From: Actinomycetes bacterium
GTDB taxonomy: Bacteria; Actinomycetota; Acidimicrobiia; Acidimicrobiales; Microtrichaceae
DNA: 6,166 nucleotides
NCBI GenBank assembly: GCA_023450775.1
Contig: JAEXGP010000363.1
Location: forward strand, 1-6,166
Direction of reading: 5' to 3'
A program made the translations under genes and the position numbers. Under the pieces are notes generated by a model that made no database searches, was not told the DNA's origin, and worked only from the letters and a program-made list of their open reading frames with translations. The stretch's first letter is position 1. Each line of letters opens with the position of its first letter. Of the stretch, positions 1 to 6,166 are shown piece after piece.

Positions 1-1343
1 CCCGTCGCGTCACCCCCGGAGCCCTGTTCTGCTGCGTCGTCGGGGCCGCGGTGGACGGCCACGACTTCGCCGCGCCGGCGGTGACGGCCGGGGCCGTGGC
101 GTTGCTGGTGCAGCGCGAGCTCGACCCCGGCTCGCTGCCGCACCCCGTGCCCCAGCTCGTCGTCGACGACGTCCGCGTCGCCATGGCCCCCGCCGCGGTC
201 GAGGTCTACGGACGGCCGGCCGAGCGGCTGCGCACGGTGGGCGTCACCGGGACCAACGGCAAGACGACGGTCGTGTCGACGATCGCCCACGTCCTGGCCG
301 CCGCCGGTCGCCGGGTCGGGGCCATCGGCACGCTCACGGGGGCGCGCACCACACCCGAGGCGCCCGACCTCCAGGCCGAGCTCGCCAAGATGCTGGACGA
401 CGGCGTGACCGACGTCGCCATGGAGGTCTCGTCGCACGCGCTCGTGCTGCACCGGGTGGACGCCATGACGTTCGACGTGGCGGTGTTCACCAACCTGGGT
501 CAGGACCACCTGGACTTCCACGGGACACCCGAGGCGTACTTCGCCGCCAAGGCCCTGCTGTTCGAGCCCGAGCGGTCACGCCTGGGGATCGTCGACACCG
601 ACGACGTCCACGGCCGGTTGCTCGTCGACGCGGCCCCGGCCGGGCACACGATGGTCCCGGTCTCGCTGGTCGACGCCGGCCAGATCGACTCCACCGTCGA
701 CGGCTCCGCGTTCACCTGGCGCGGGCGGGAGGTGCGCTTCCCGCTGCCCGGCCGCCACAACGTCGCCAACGCGCTGCTGGCCGCCGAGGCGTGCGCCGCG
801 TTGGGCGTGGACGAGGACGCGATCGTGACGGCGCTGGCCGATCTGCCCACGGTCCCGGGCCGCTTCGAGCCGGTGCGCGCCGGTCAGGCCGTCGACGTGG
901 TGGTCGACTACGCCCACACCCCCGATGCACTCGAAGCGGTGCTCGAGGCGGCCCGCGACCTCACCGACGGCCGGGTGCTGGTCGTCTTCGGCTGCGGCGG
1001 GGACCGGGACGCCGCCAAGCGGCCCCGCATGGGTGAGGTGGCCACCCGCCTGGCCGACCTGGTGGTCCTGACCTCGGACAACCCCCGGTCGGAGGACCCG
1101 CTTCGCATCCTGGAGGAGATCCGGTCAGGATGCGCGGGTGATCCCCTCGTCGAGCCCGACCGCCGTGCCGCCATCCGCGCCGTCCTGTCCGCCGCGACCC
1201 CGGGGGACGTGGTCGTGATCGCCGGCAAGGGCCACGAGCAGGGCCAGGAGGTCGCCGGCGTCGTCACCCCGTTCGACGACCGTGCCGTGGCGGCCGAGGT
1301 CCTCGCGGAGCTCGCCGCCGAGGACGCCGGGGGCGCCTCGTGA
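1..1343 (+). CDS. murE: UDP-MurNAc-tripeptide ligase MurE (meso-diaminopimelate-adding type), 5' partial
   Basis: MurE is the cytoplasmic ATP-dependent ligase that adds the third residue of the stem peptide to UDP-MurNAc-L-Ala-D-Glu. The reading frame is open from base 3, and 446 residues are visible. The family is usually about 480-500 residues, so roughly 35-50 N-terminal residues lie upstream. Bases 1-2 (CC) could end the Ser codon of the family's N-terminal DSR motif, followed by RRVTPG. The valine codon at 51 is internal and is not the start. The Walker A motif GTNGKTT is at 249-269. TTPEAPDLQ and EVSSHAL match the UDP-MurNAc-dipeptide site. The likely carbamylated lysine (AAKALLFE) is at 549-551. 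DNPRSEDP starts at 1077, and the DNPR signature is typical of enzymes that use meso-diaminopimelate rather than lysine. GKGHEQGQ starts at 1224. The stop codon overlaps the mraY start by four bases. EVSSHAL and DNPR identify MurE rather than MurF. Confidence 0.96.
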   Translation, partial: RRVTPGALFCCVVGAAVDGHDFAAPAVTAGAVALLVQRELDPGSLPHPVPQLVVDDVRVAMAPAAVEVYGRPAERLRTVGVTGTNGKTTVVSTIAHVLAAAGRRVGAIGTLTGARTTPEAPDLQAELAKMLDDGVTDVAMEVSSHALVLHRVDAMTFDVAVFTNLGQDHLDFHGTPEAYFAAKALLFEPERSRLGIVDTDDVHGRLLVDAAPAGHTMVPVSLVDAGQIDSTVDGSAFTWRGREVRFPLPGRHNVANALLAAEACAALGVDEDAIVTALADLPTVPGRFEPVRAGQAVDVVVDYAHTPDALEAVLEAARDLTDGRVLVVFGCGGDRDAAKRPRMGEVATRLADLVVLTSDNPRSEDPLRILEEIRSGCAGDPLVEPDRRAAIRAVLSAATPGDVVVIAGKGHEQGQEVAGVVTPFDDRAVAAEVLAELAAEDAGGAS

Positions 1344-2371
1344 TCCGCTTGGTGCTCGCCGCCGGCATCGCCACCCTGGTGGCGCTGATCGGGACCCGGC
1401 TGCTCATCACCGCGCTCACGCGGCGTCACATCGGCCAGCCGATCCACGAGGACGTGCCCGAGGGCCACACGGTCAAGGCCGGCACCCCGACCATGGGCGG
1501 CCTCGCCATCGTGGCCGGCGGCGTCTGCGGCTACCTCGCCTCCAACCTGTACGACGGCGTGTTCACCTGGACGGGCCTCGCGACCATGGGGGCGATCGCC
1601 GGCGCCGGCGGCGTGGGCTTCCTGGACGACTGGATCAAGATCGCCAACGAGCGGAACCTGGGCCTGAACAAGCGCTCCAAGACGCTCGGCCTGCTGATCG
1701 TCGCCATCGGCTTCGCGCTGGTCATCCTCTGGAAGACCAACGTGCACACCACGATCAGCTTCGGGCGCTTCGACGACCTGGGCTGGACGCTCGGCAAGTG
1801 GGTGTGGGTCATCTGGGCGGTCGTCGTGATCTTCGCGTCGTCCAACGCGGTCAACCTGACCGACGGGCTCGACGGCCTGGCCGCCGGCTCCGCGATCCTC
1901 GTGTTCTCGGCCTACGTGATCATCGGGTACTGGATCTTCCGCCACCCCGGCATGTACCAGATCAACGTCGGCCTGGACCTGGCGGTGGTCGCCGCCGCGA
2001 TGATGGGCGCCTGCGCCGGGTTCCTGTGGTGGAACGCGGCGCCCGCGCAGATCTTCATGGGCGACACCGGCTCGCTCGCGATCGGCACCGGCCTGGCCGC
2101 GCTCGCGCTGAGCAGCTCGACCGTCGTGCTGCTGCCGGTCCTCGGCCTGCTGTTCGTCATGGAGACGGTGTCGGTGATCATCCAGGTGGCGTCGTTCCGG
2201 ACCACCGGCAAGCGGGTCTTCCGCATGGCACCGATCCACCACCACTTCGAGCTCGGCGGGTGGCCCGAGACCACGGTCATCGTGCGGGGCTGGATGCTGA
2301 CGGGTGCGACCACGGCGGTCGGCCTGGGGCTCTTCTACCGGGAGTTCATCCGCGCCGGGGGTCTGGCGTGA
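1340..2371 (+). CDS. mraY: Phospho-N-acetylmuramoyl-pentapeptide transferase MraY
   Basis: MraY is an integral membrane enzyme. It transfers phospho-MurNAc-pentapeptide from the UDP precursor to undecaprenyl phosphate, giving lipid I. The protein is 343 residues, close to the family's usual 320-370, and is hydrophobic throughout with about ten membrane segments. The family motifs appear in order: KAGTPTMGG (46-54); GFLDDWIK (93-100) with the catalytic Asp pair D96/D97; NAVNLTDGLDGLA (169-181); FMGDTGS (239-245) with D242, matching the third catalytic Asp; and PIHHHFE (298-304), the histidine-rich cytoplasmic loop. The GTG start at 1340 overlaps the murE stop as GTGA. A weak GGGGG at 1329-1333 sits 6 bases upstream, so translation is probably coupled to murE. 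The downstream end overlaps murD in the same way. No motif residue is missing. The unusual point is its neighbour: murF, normally next to mraY on this side, is not there. Confidence 0.98.
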   Translation: MIRLVLAAGIATLVALIGTRLLITALTRRHIGQPIHEDVPEGHTVKAGTPTMGGLAIVAGGVCGYLASNLYDGVFTWTGLATMGAIAGAGGVGFLDDWIKIANERNLGLNKRSKTLGLLIVAIGFALVILWKTNVHTTISFGRFDDLGWTLGKWVWVIWAVVVIFASSNAVNLTDGLDGLAAGSAILVFSAYVIIGYWIFRHPGMYQINVGLDLAVVAAAMMGACAGFLWWNAAPAQIFMGDTGSLAIGTGLAALALSSSTVVLLPVLGLLFVMETVSVIIQVASFRTTGKRVFRMAPIHHHFELGGWPETTVIVRGWMLTGATTAVGLGLFYREFIRAGGLA

Positions 2372-3792
2372 CCGAGCGCGGCGACGACCTGGGCGTGCGG
2401 CGGCTGCTGCTGCACGGCATGGGCGTCACCAACGTCGCGGTCGCCCGGGCCGCGGTCGCGCACGACCTCGACGTGGTGCTGTCCGACGACGGCCGTCCCG
2501 ACGCCGCGGTGGCACTCGCCGACGAGCTCGGCGTGCGGCTGGTGCTGCAACCCGGCCCCGACGAGCTGGGCGCGCTGGTCGCCGAGGCCGACGCCGTCGT
2601 GCCGGCGCCGGGCCTGCCCGAGGAGCACGCGCTGTTCCGCCTCGCCGGCGTCCACGACCGCCCGGTGCTGAGCGAGTTCGACCTGGCGGGCGCCTGGGAC
2701 GACCGCCCGGTGCTGGCCATCACGGGGACCAACGGCAAGACCACGGTCACCACCCTCGTCACCTCCATGCTCGACCGCTCCGGCGTGCGCGCCGCAGCGG
2801 TCGGCAACCTGGAGGTCCCGCTCGTGGAGGCCATCGCCCGCGACGACCTGGACGTGTTCGTCGTGGAGGCGTCCTCGTTCCGGCTCGCGCACAGCCGCCG
2901 GTTCGCGCCGCGGGTGGGCACGTGGCTCAACTTCGCCCCCGACCACCTCGACGTGCACCGCACGCTCGACGACTACCGGCTGGCCAAGGCCCGCATGTGG
3001 CGGGACCAGGGCCCGGGCGACACCGCCGTCGTCGCCGCCGACGACCCGGTGGTCGACGCAGCGGCGGTCGCACGGGAGGCGCTCGCCGCGGCGGAGGACG
3101 TGCCCGGCCCCGAGTTCGTCCGCGTCGGGCTCGACGCCGAGATCGACGGTCGGCCGGTGCAGTTCCACCAGGAGGGCACCTCGTTGGTGGGCCCGGTCAC
3201 GCCGGGCGGTCCGCCCGTGGAGCTCATCGACGTCGCCGAGCTCTGGCGCTCGCTGCCGTTCGACCGGACGAACGCGCTGGCGGCCGCGGCCACGGCACTG
3301 GCGGGCGGTGCGACCGCGGACGGCGTCCGTGCCGCGCTCCGGGACTTCCGCGGCCTGCCGCACCGCGTCGAGCTGGTGGGGGAGCACGGCGACGTGCGCT
3401 GGTACGACGACTCGAAGGCCACCGCGCCCCACGCCACGCTCGCCGCGCTGGACGGCTTCGACTCGGTCGTGCTGGTGGCGGGCGGTCGGAACAAGGGTCT
3501 CGACCTCGGCGAGCTGCACCGCGGCGTGGACCACGTCCGCGCGGTGGTCGGCATCGGCGAGTCGGCCGCCGAGGTCGTCGCGGCGTTCCCCGACCGACCG
3601 GGTCGGGTCGCCACCTCCATGGCGGACGCGGTCGCCGCCGCGGCCGAACTGGCCGAGCGCGGCGACGTGGTCCTCCTGTCGCCCGGGTGCGCGTCGTTCG
3701 ACTGGTACGGGTCGTACTCCGAGCGCGGCGACGACTTCGCGGCCCGCGTCCGGGAGCTGGTCCTCACCGGCGCGCAGGGAGCCGCCCCGTGA
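2368..3792 (+). CDS. murD: UDP-N-acetylmuramoyl-L-alanine:D-glutamate ligase MurD
   Basis: MurD is the cytoplasmic ATP-dependent ligase that adds D-glutamate to UDP-MurNAc-L-Ala. It has 474 residues, within the usual 440-480 range. The N-terminal UDP-binding domain carries a glycine-rich turn, LHGMGVTN (15-22). The Walker A motif GTNGKTT is at 120-126. EASSFRL (167-173) and NFAPDHLDVH (188-197) follow. K207 in LAKARMW is the expected carbamylated lysine. LPHRVE (330-335), DDSKAT (347-352) and GGRNKGLDL (372-380) mark the hinge and the C-terminal domain. LLSPGCASFD (436-445) and SERGDDFA (451-458) close the substrate site. The GTG start at 2368 overlaps the mraY stop as GTGA, with GGGGG at 2357-2361 six bases upstream. 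The same frame stays open upstream through mraY, but that part has no Mur homology. Two positions differ from the usual pattern: GNLEVP (146-151) where GNIGxP is common, and SSFRL where SSFQL is common. The overall identification is secure. Confidence 0.97.
   Translation: MTERGDDLGVRRLLLHGMGVTNVAVARAAVAHDLDVVLSDDGRPDAAVALADELGVRLVLQPGPDELGALVAEADAVVPAPGLPEEHALFRLAGVHDRPVLSEFDLAGAWDDRPVLAITGTNGKTTVTTLVTSMLDRSGVRAAAVGNLEVPLVEAIARDDLDVFVVEASSFRLAHSRRFAPRVGTWLNFAPDHLDVHRTLDDYRLAKARMWRDQGPGDTAVVAADDPVVDAAAVAREALAAAEDVPGPEFVRVGLDAEIDGRPVQFHQEGTSLVGPVTPGGPPVELIDVAELWRSLPFDRTNALAAAATALAGGATADGVRAALRDFRGLPHRVELVGEHGDVRWYDDSKATAPHATLAALDGFDSVVLVAGGRNKGLDLGELHRGVDHVRAVVGIGESAAEVVAAFPDRPGRVATSMADAVAAAAELAERGDVVLLSPGCASFDWYGSYSERGDDFAARVRELVLTGAQGAAP
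3776..3781 (+). promoter_or_regulatory. Ribosome binding site of ftsW
   Basis: AGGGAG lies inside the 3' end of murD, seven bases before GTG 3789. It is a good Shine-Dalgarno match and supports starting FtsW at the overlapping GTG, which includes the basic N-terminal tail. Confidence 0.7.
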
Positions 3793-5123
3793 CGACCCGG
3801 CGCAGCGCCACGACCACCCGCACCGCCCCCCGGTCGGCCTCGACCCGCGCGGCGACGAAGCAGACGACGGCGGCCAGGACGTCGACTCGGAAGCCGGCCC
3901 CGACCCGGACCGCGACCTCCCGCGCGAGCTCGAACACCTCGCGGTCCCGACCGCGCACCACGACCGCGTCCCGGCGCCGAGCCGAGGTGGAGGTGATCCA
4001 CCGCGGTCCCAGCCCCGCGACCGTGGTGGTCGTGACCGTCGCGCTCCTCTGCGGCCTCGGCCTGGTGATGGTGTACTCGGCGTCCTCGGTGACGGCGGTC
4101 CGGACCCTGGGCAACAGCTGGGGGATCGTGTCCAAGCAGGCCATGTGGCTCGTGCTCGGCGTCGGCGCGGCGTTCGCCGCGTCGCGGGTGCCGTGGCGCG
4201 TCTGGCGGGACCGCGTCGCCCTGCCGCTCATGCTCGTGTCGGTCGCGGCGCTGGGCTACGTGGCCCTCGGCGTGCTCGCGCAGAAGGCCACCGGGACCTC
4301 GCTGCCGTTCGTCCTCTCGGTCAACGGCGCCACCCGCTGGGTGGGGGCGGGCTCCATGCAGTTCCAGCCGTCCGACCTGGCCAAACCCGCGCTGATCCTG
4401 TGGCTGGCCAAGCTGCTGTCCGAGCGTGGCCGCGACGTCCGCACGTGGGAGGGCCTCAAGCCCGTCCTCGTGTGGAGCGGCCTGACGTGCGGCCTGGTCG
4501 TGCTCGGCGACGACCTGGGCACGACCATGCTCCTCGGCTCGATCACGCTGGCCATGGTCTTCATGGCGGGGGCGCCGCTCTCCAAGCTCGCGACCATGGG
4601 CGGCGTCTCGCTGGGTCTCGGCGCGCTGGCCATCGTGGGGCTGGAGCAGTTCCGCGTCACGCGCATCCTCGCCTTCCTCGAGCCGGACAAGTACCGGCAG
4701 GGGGCGGGGTGGCAGCTCTGGCAGTCGCAGATCGGGCTCGCCTCCGGCGGCGTGTTCGGCACCGGACCGGGACTGGCGCGCTCGAAGTGGGGCTTCCTCC
4801 CCGAGGCCCACACCGACTTCATCCTCGCCGTCATCGGCGAGGAGCTCGGCCTGGTCGGCAGCCTGGTCGTCCTGGGCCTGTTCGTGGCGTTCATGGGCGC
4901 CGGTTGCTCGATCGGCATGCGGGCGATGTCGCCGTTCGGCCGGCTCGTCGCGTTCGGCGTGACGACGTGGATCGGCGTGCAGGCGCTCATCAACATCGGC
5001 GTCACCGTGGGCACGCTGCCGACCAAGGGCATCACGCTGCCGTTCGTCTCCTACGGCGGCTCGTCCCTGCTGATGGCGCTGTTCGGCGTCGGCATCCTGC
5101 TGTCCGTCGCCCGCGACGCGTGA
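3789..5123 (+). CDS. ftsW: Septal peptidoglycan polymerase FtsW (SEDS family) with a basic Thr/Ser/Arg-rich N-terminal tail
   Basis: FtsW is a multi-pass membrane glycosyltransferase that polymerises lipid II at the division septum together with a class B penicillin-binding protein. The protein has 444 residues. About 370 form the SEDS core, with roughly ten membrane segments from residue 78 to 440. Recognised motifs are NGATRWVG (179-186), QPSDLAKP (193-200), DDLGTT (241-246, where PDLGT is usual), SGGVFGTGPG (319-328), LPEAHTDF (337-344) and PFVSYGGSS (418-426). D343 in the HTDF motif aligns with the aspartate essential for polymerase activity (D297 in E. coli FtsW). Residues 1-64 are a tail of Thr, Ser, Arg and Ala with 17 basic and no acidic residues. 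The GTG start at 3789 is favoured by the GTGA overlap with murD, by AGGGAG at 3776-3781, and by strong G/C at third codon positions through the tail. GTG codons at 3987 and 3993 are weaker alternatives that would remove the tail. Position beside murG and murD favours FtsW over RodA. Confidence 0.95.
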   Translation: MTTRRSATTTRTAPRSASTRAATKQTTAARTSTRKPAPTRTATSRASSNTSRSRPRTTTASRRRAEVEVIHRGPSPATVVVVTVALLCGLGLVMVYSASSVTAVRTLGNSWGIVSKQAMWLVLGVGAAFAASRVPWRVWRDRVALPLMLVSVAALGYVALGVLAQKATGTSLPFVLSVNGATRWVGAGSMQFQPSDLAKPALILWLAKLLSERGRDVRTWEGLKPVLVWSGLTCGLVVLGDDLGTTMLLGSITLAMVFMAGAPLSKLATMGGVSLGLGALAIVGLEQFRVTRILAFLEPDKYRQGAGWQLWQSQIGLASGGVFGTGPGLARSKWGFLPEAHTDFILAVIGEELGLVGSLVVLGLFVAFMGAGCSIGMRAMSPFGRLVAFGVTTWIGVQALINIGVTVGTLPTKGITLPFVSYGGSSLLMALFGVGILLSVARDA

Positions 5124-5124
5124 C

Positions 5125-5128
5125 GGAG
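5125..5128 (+). promoter_or_regulatory. Ribosome binding site of murG
   Basis: GGAG lies in the 14-base gap after the ftsW stop, nine bases before ATG 5138. It favours ATG 5138 over the in-frame GTG at 5120, which has no purine-rich stretch upstream. This is the only junction in the window that may be a true, though very short, gap. Confidence 0.6.
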
Positions 5129-5137
5129 CGGCGGGCG

Positions 5138-6166
5138 ATGAGCGGTCCCGACCCCTCCGATGCGACGCCCACCTGGGCGATCGTCGCCGGCGGCGGCACC
5201 GCCGGGCACGTGCTGCCGGGGTTGTCCGTCGCCCGCGAGCTCGTCCGCCGTGGCCACGACCCGGCGAGCATCCACTTCGTCGGCGCCGAGCGGGGCATCG
5301 AGGTGCGCCTGGTCCCCGAGGCCGGCTTCGGGCTCACCGTGCTGCCGTGTCGCGGGATCCAGCGCACGTTCAGCCTCCAGAACGTCGCCGCGGCGTGGGG
5401 CCTGGTGACCGCGCTGTGGAAGGCGGTCGTGCTCGTCCGGCGCCGCCGTCCGGCCGTGGTCCTCGCCCTCGGCGGCTTCGCCAGCGCAGCGTGCGCGATC
5501 GCGGCGGTGCTGTGGCGGGTGCCGCTGGTGGTGGCCGACCAGAACGCCAGGGCCGGCGCCGCCAACAAGCTGGTCGCCCGCTTCGCCCGAGCGGCGGCGG
5601 TGCCGTTCGACGAGACCGACCTGCCCCGCGCCGTGGTCACCGGCAACCCGGTCCGCGACGAGATCCTGGCGGTCGGGACGGACCGGGACCGAGCCGCCGC
5701 ACGTGCCGAGCTGGGTCTGCCGCAGGACCGCACGGTGGTCGTCGCCTTCGCCGGGTCGCTGGGTTCGCGCCGGCTCAACACCGCCATGTACGGCGCGGTC
5801 GAGCGGTGGCGCGATCGGGACGACCTGGCGGTGCACCACGTCATCGGTTCCCGGGACTGGGAGGACCGGCCCGACGTGGCCCGGGTGCCCGACCGTGGCG
5901 ACAGCGGCGACACCGACGACATCGGCGACATCGGCGACACGAACGAACGAGCCGGCGGGCTCGTGTACCAGCCGGTGCGCTACCAGGACCGCATGGACCT
6001 GGTCCTCGCCGCCGCCGACCTGGCCGTGTGCCGTGCCGGCGGGACGACGGTCGCCGAGCTCGCCGTCGTGGGCGTGCCGGCCGTGCTCGTGCCGCTGCCG
6101 ATCGCCACCCGCGACCACCAGACGGCCAACGCCGGTCCGCTGGTCCGTGCCGGCGCGGCCGTGCTC
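5138..6166 (+). CDS. murG: UDP-GlcNAc:lipid I GlcNAc transferase MurG, 3' partial
   Basis: MurG is a GT-B glycosyltransferase on the inner face of the cytoplasmic membrane. It adds GlcNAc to lipid I, forming lipid II. The frame is open to the window end with 343 residues visible; perhaps 30-45 C-terminal residues are missing. Seen in order: glycine-rich loop GGGTAGH (18-24) with H24 matching E. coli H18; LGGFAS (111-116); ADQNARAGAANK (133-144); TGNPVRDE (168-175); AGSLGSRRLN (205-214); CRAGGTTVAEL (298-308), the UDP-GlcNAc-binding region with E307; and DHQTAN (326-331) with the conserved Gln and Asn. Several usually conserved positions differ: GGY is GGF, HEQN is ADQN, and GGS is AGS. A low-complexity Gly/Asp insert lies at 254-268. 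ATG 5138 is chosen because GGAG at 5125-5128 sits nine bases upstream. GTG 5120 in the same frame would add six residues (VTERRA, the GTG read as Met) and overlap the ftsW stop as GTGA, but it lacks a ribosome binding site. Confidence 0.95.
   Translation, partial: MSGPDPSDATPTWAIVAGGGTAGHVLPGLSVARELVRRGHDPASIHFVGAERGIEVRLVPEAGFGLTVLPCRGIQRTFSLQNVAAAWGLVTALWKAVVLVRRRRPAVVLALGGFASAACAIAAVLWRVPLVVADQNARAGAANKLVARFARAAAVPFDETDLPRAVVTGNPVRDEILAVGTDRDRAAARAELGLPQDRTVVVAFAGSLGSRRLNTAMYGAVERWRDRDDLAVHHVIGSRDWEDRPDVARVPDRGDSGDTDDIGDIGDTNERAGGLVYQPVRYQDRMDLVLAAADLAVCRAGGTTVAELAVVGVPAVLVPLPIATRDHQTANAGPLVRAGAAVL
5897..5941 (+). repeat. Five tandem imperfect 9-bp repeats inside murG
   Basis: Five consecutive 9-base units read GGCGACAGC, GGCGACACC, GACGACATC, GGCGACATC and GGCGACACG. 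They are in frame and encode the triplets GDS, GDT, DDI, GDI and GDT at MurG residues 254-268. The array lies between the AGSLGS loop and the UDP-GlcNAc-binding motif, where homologues normally have a short variable linker. Because the unit is a multiple of three, gain or loss of a copy keeps the reading frame. Confidence 0.85.

Noticed and set aside
1598..1613. GCC/GGC-rich self-complementary stretch in mraY
   Set aside because: It encodes the Ala/Gly-rich membrane segment just before the catalytic Asp pair of MraY, so codon and amino acid composition explain it.
908..2245. Open frame of 445 codons on the minus strand across murE and mraY
   Set aside because: Its product is dominated by His, Asp, Arg and Gly, as expected from the antisense of GC-rich coding sequence, and it shows no family motif.
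1282..2367. Upstream in-frame extension of murD through mraY, as a possible fusion protein
   Set aside because: The frame is open but encodes Arg/Gly/His-rich sequence without homology, while the overlapping frame encodes complete MraY. MurD homology begins just after GTG 2368.
3591..3610. Near-palindrome CGACCGACCG/GGTCGGGTCG as a possible hairpin or operator
   Set aside because: It lies in the middle of murD coding sequence, is imperfect, and reads as ordinary codons. Such symmetry is expected by chance at this GC content.
2304..3788. Upstream in-frame extension of ftsW through murD
   Set aside because: It is an Arg/Ala/Gly-rich shadow of murD. The GTG at 3789 with AGGGAG upstream explains the FtsW start.
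2973..4811. Long open frame of 612 codons on the minus strand across murD and ftsW
   Set aside because: In DNA this rich in GC, stop codons are rare in all frames. The translation is low-complexity, rich in Arg, Gly, Ala and His, has no recognisable domain, and lies opposite two clear genes.

Overview
The window is a piece of a bacterial division and cell wall (dcw) cluster. All five genes lie on the + strand in the order murE (5' end missing), mraY, murD, ftsW, murG (3' end missing). Very high GC, near-exclusive G/C at third codon positions and GTG starts point to a high-GC actinobacterium. Motif variants such as RAGGTTVAELA in MurG and NKGLDL in MurD make class Acidimicrobiia (Ilumatobacter/Iamia-like) my best guess, but this is recalled resemblance, not a search result.

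Layout: the 3' part of murE ends at 1343. mraY (1340-2371), murD (2368-3792) and ftsW (3789-5123) follow, each starting at a GTG that shares a 4-base GTGA overlap with the stop codon of the gene before. murG begins at ATG 5138, or possibly at GTG 5120 with the same kind of overlap, and runs off the right edge. The longest non-coding gap is 14 bases (5124-5137). I see no promoter, terminator, RNA gene, mobile element or CRISPR array.

Together the genes cover the cytoplasmic and membrane steps of peptidoglycan precursor synthesis. MurD adds D-Glu and MurE adds the diamino acid (meso-diaminopimelate, judging from a DNPR motif). MraY makes lipid I, MurG makes lipid II, and FtsW polymerises lipid II at the septum. 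murF, usually between murE and mraY in this cluster, is absent from that place.

This is a conserved housekeeping region and I do not see a new biological system. The departures worth a second look are: the missing murF; a 64-residue Thr/Ser/Arg-rich N-terminal tail on FtsW with no acidic residue; an in-frame array of five 9-bp repeats inside murG; and several substitutions at normally conserved positions in MurG and MurD.
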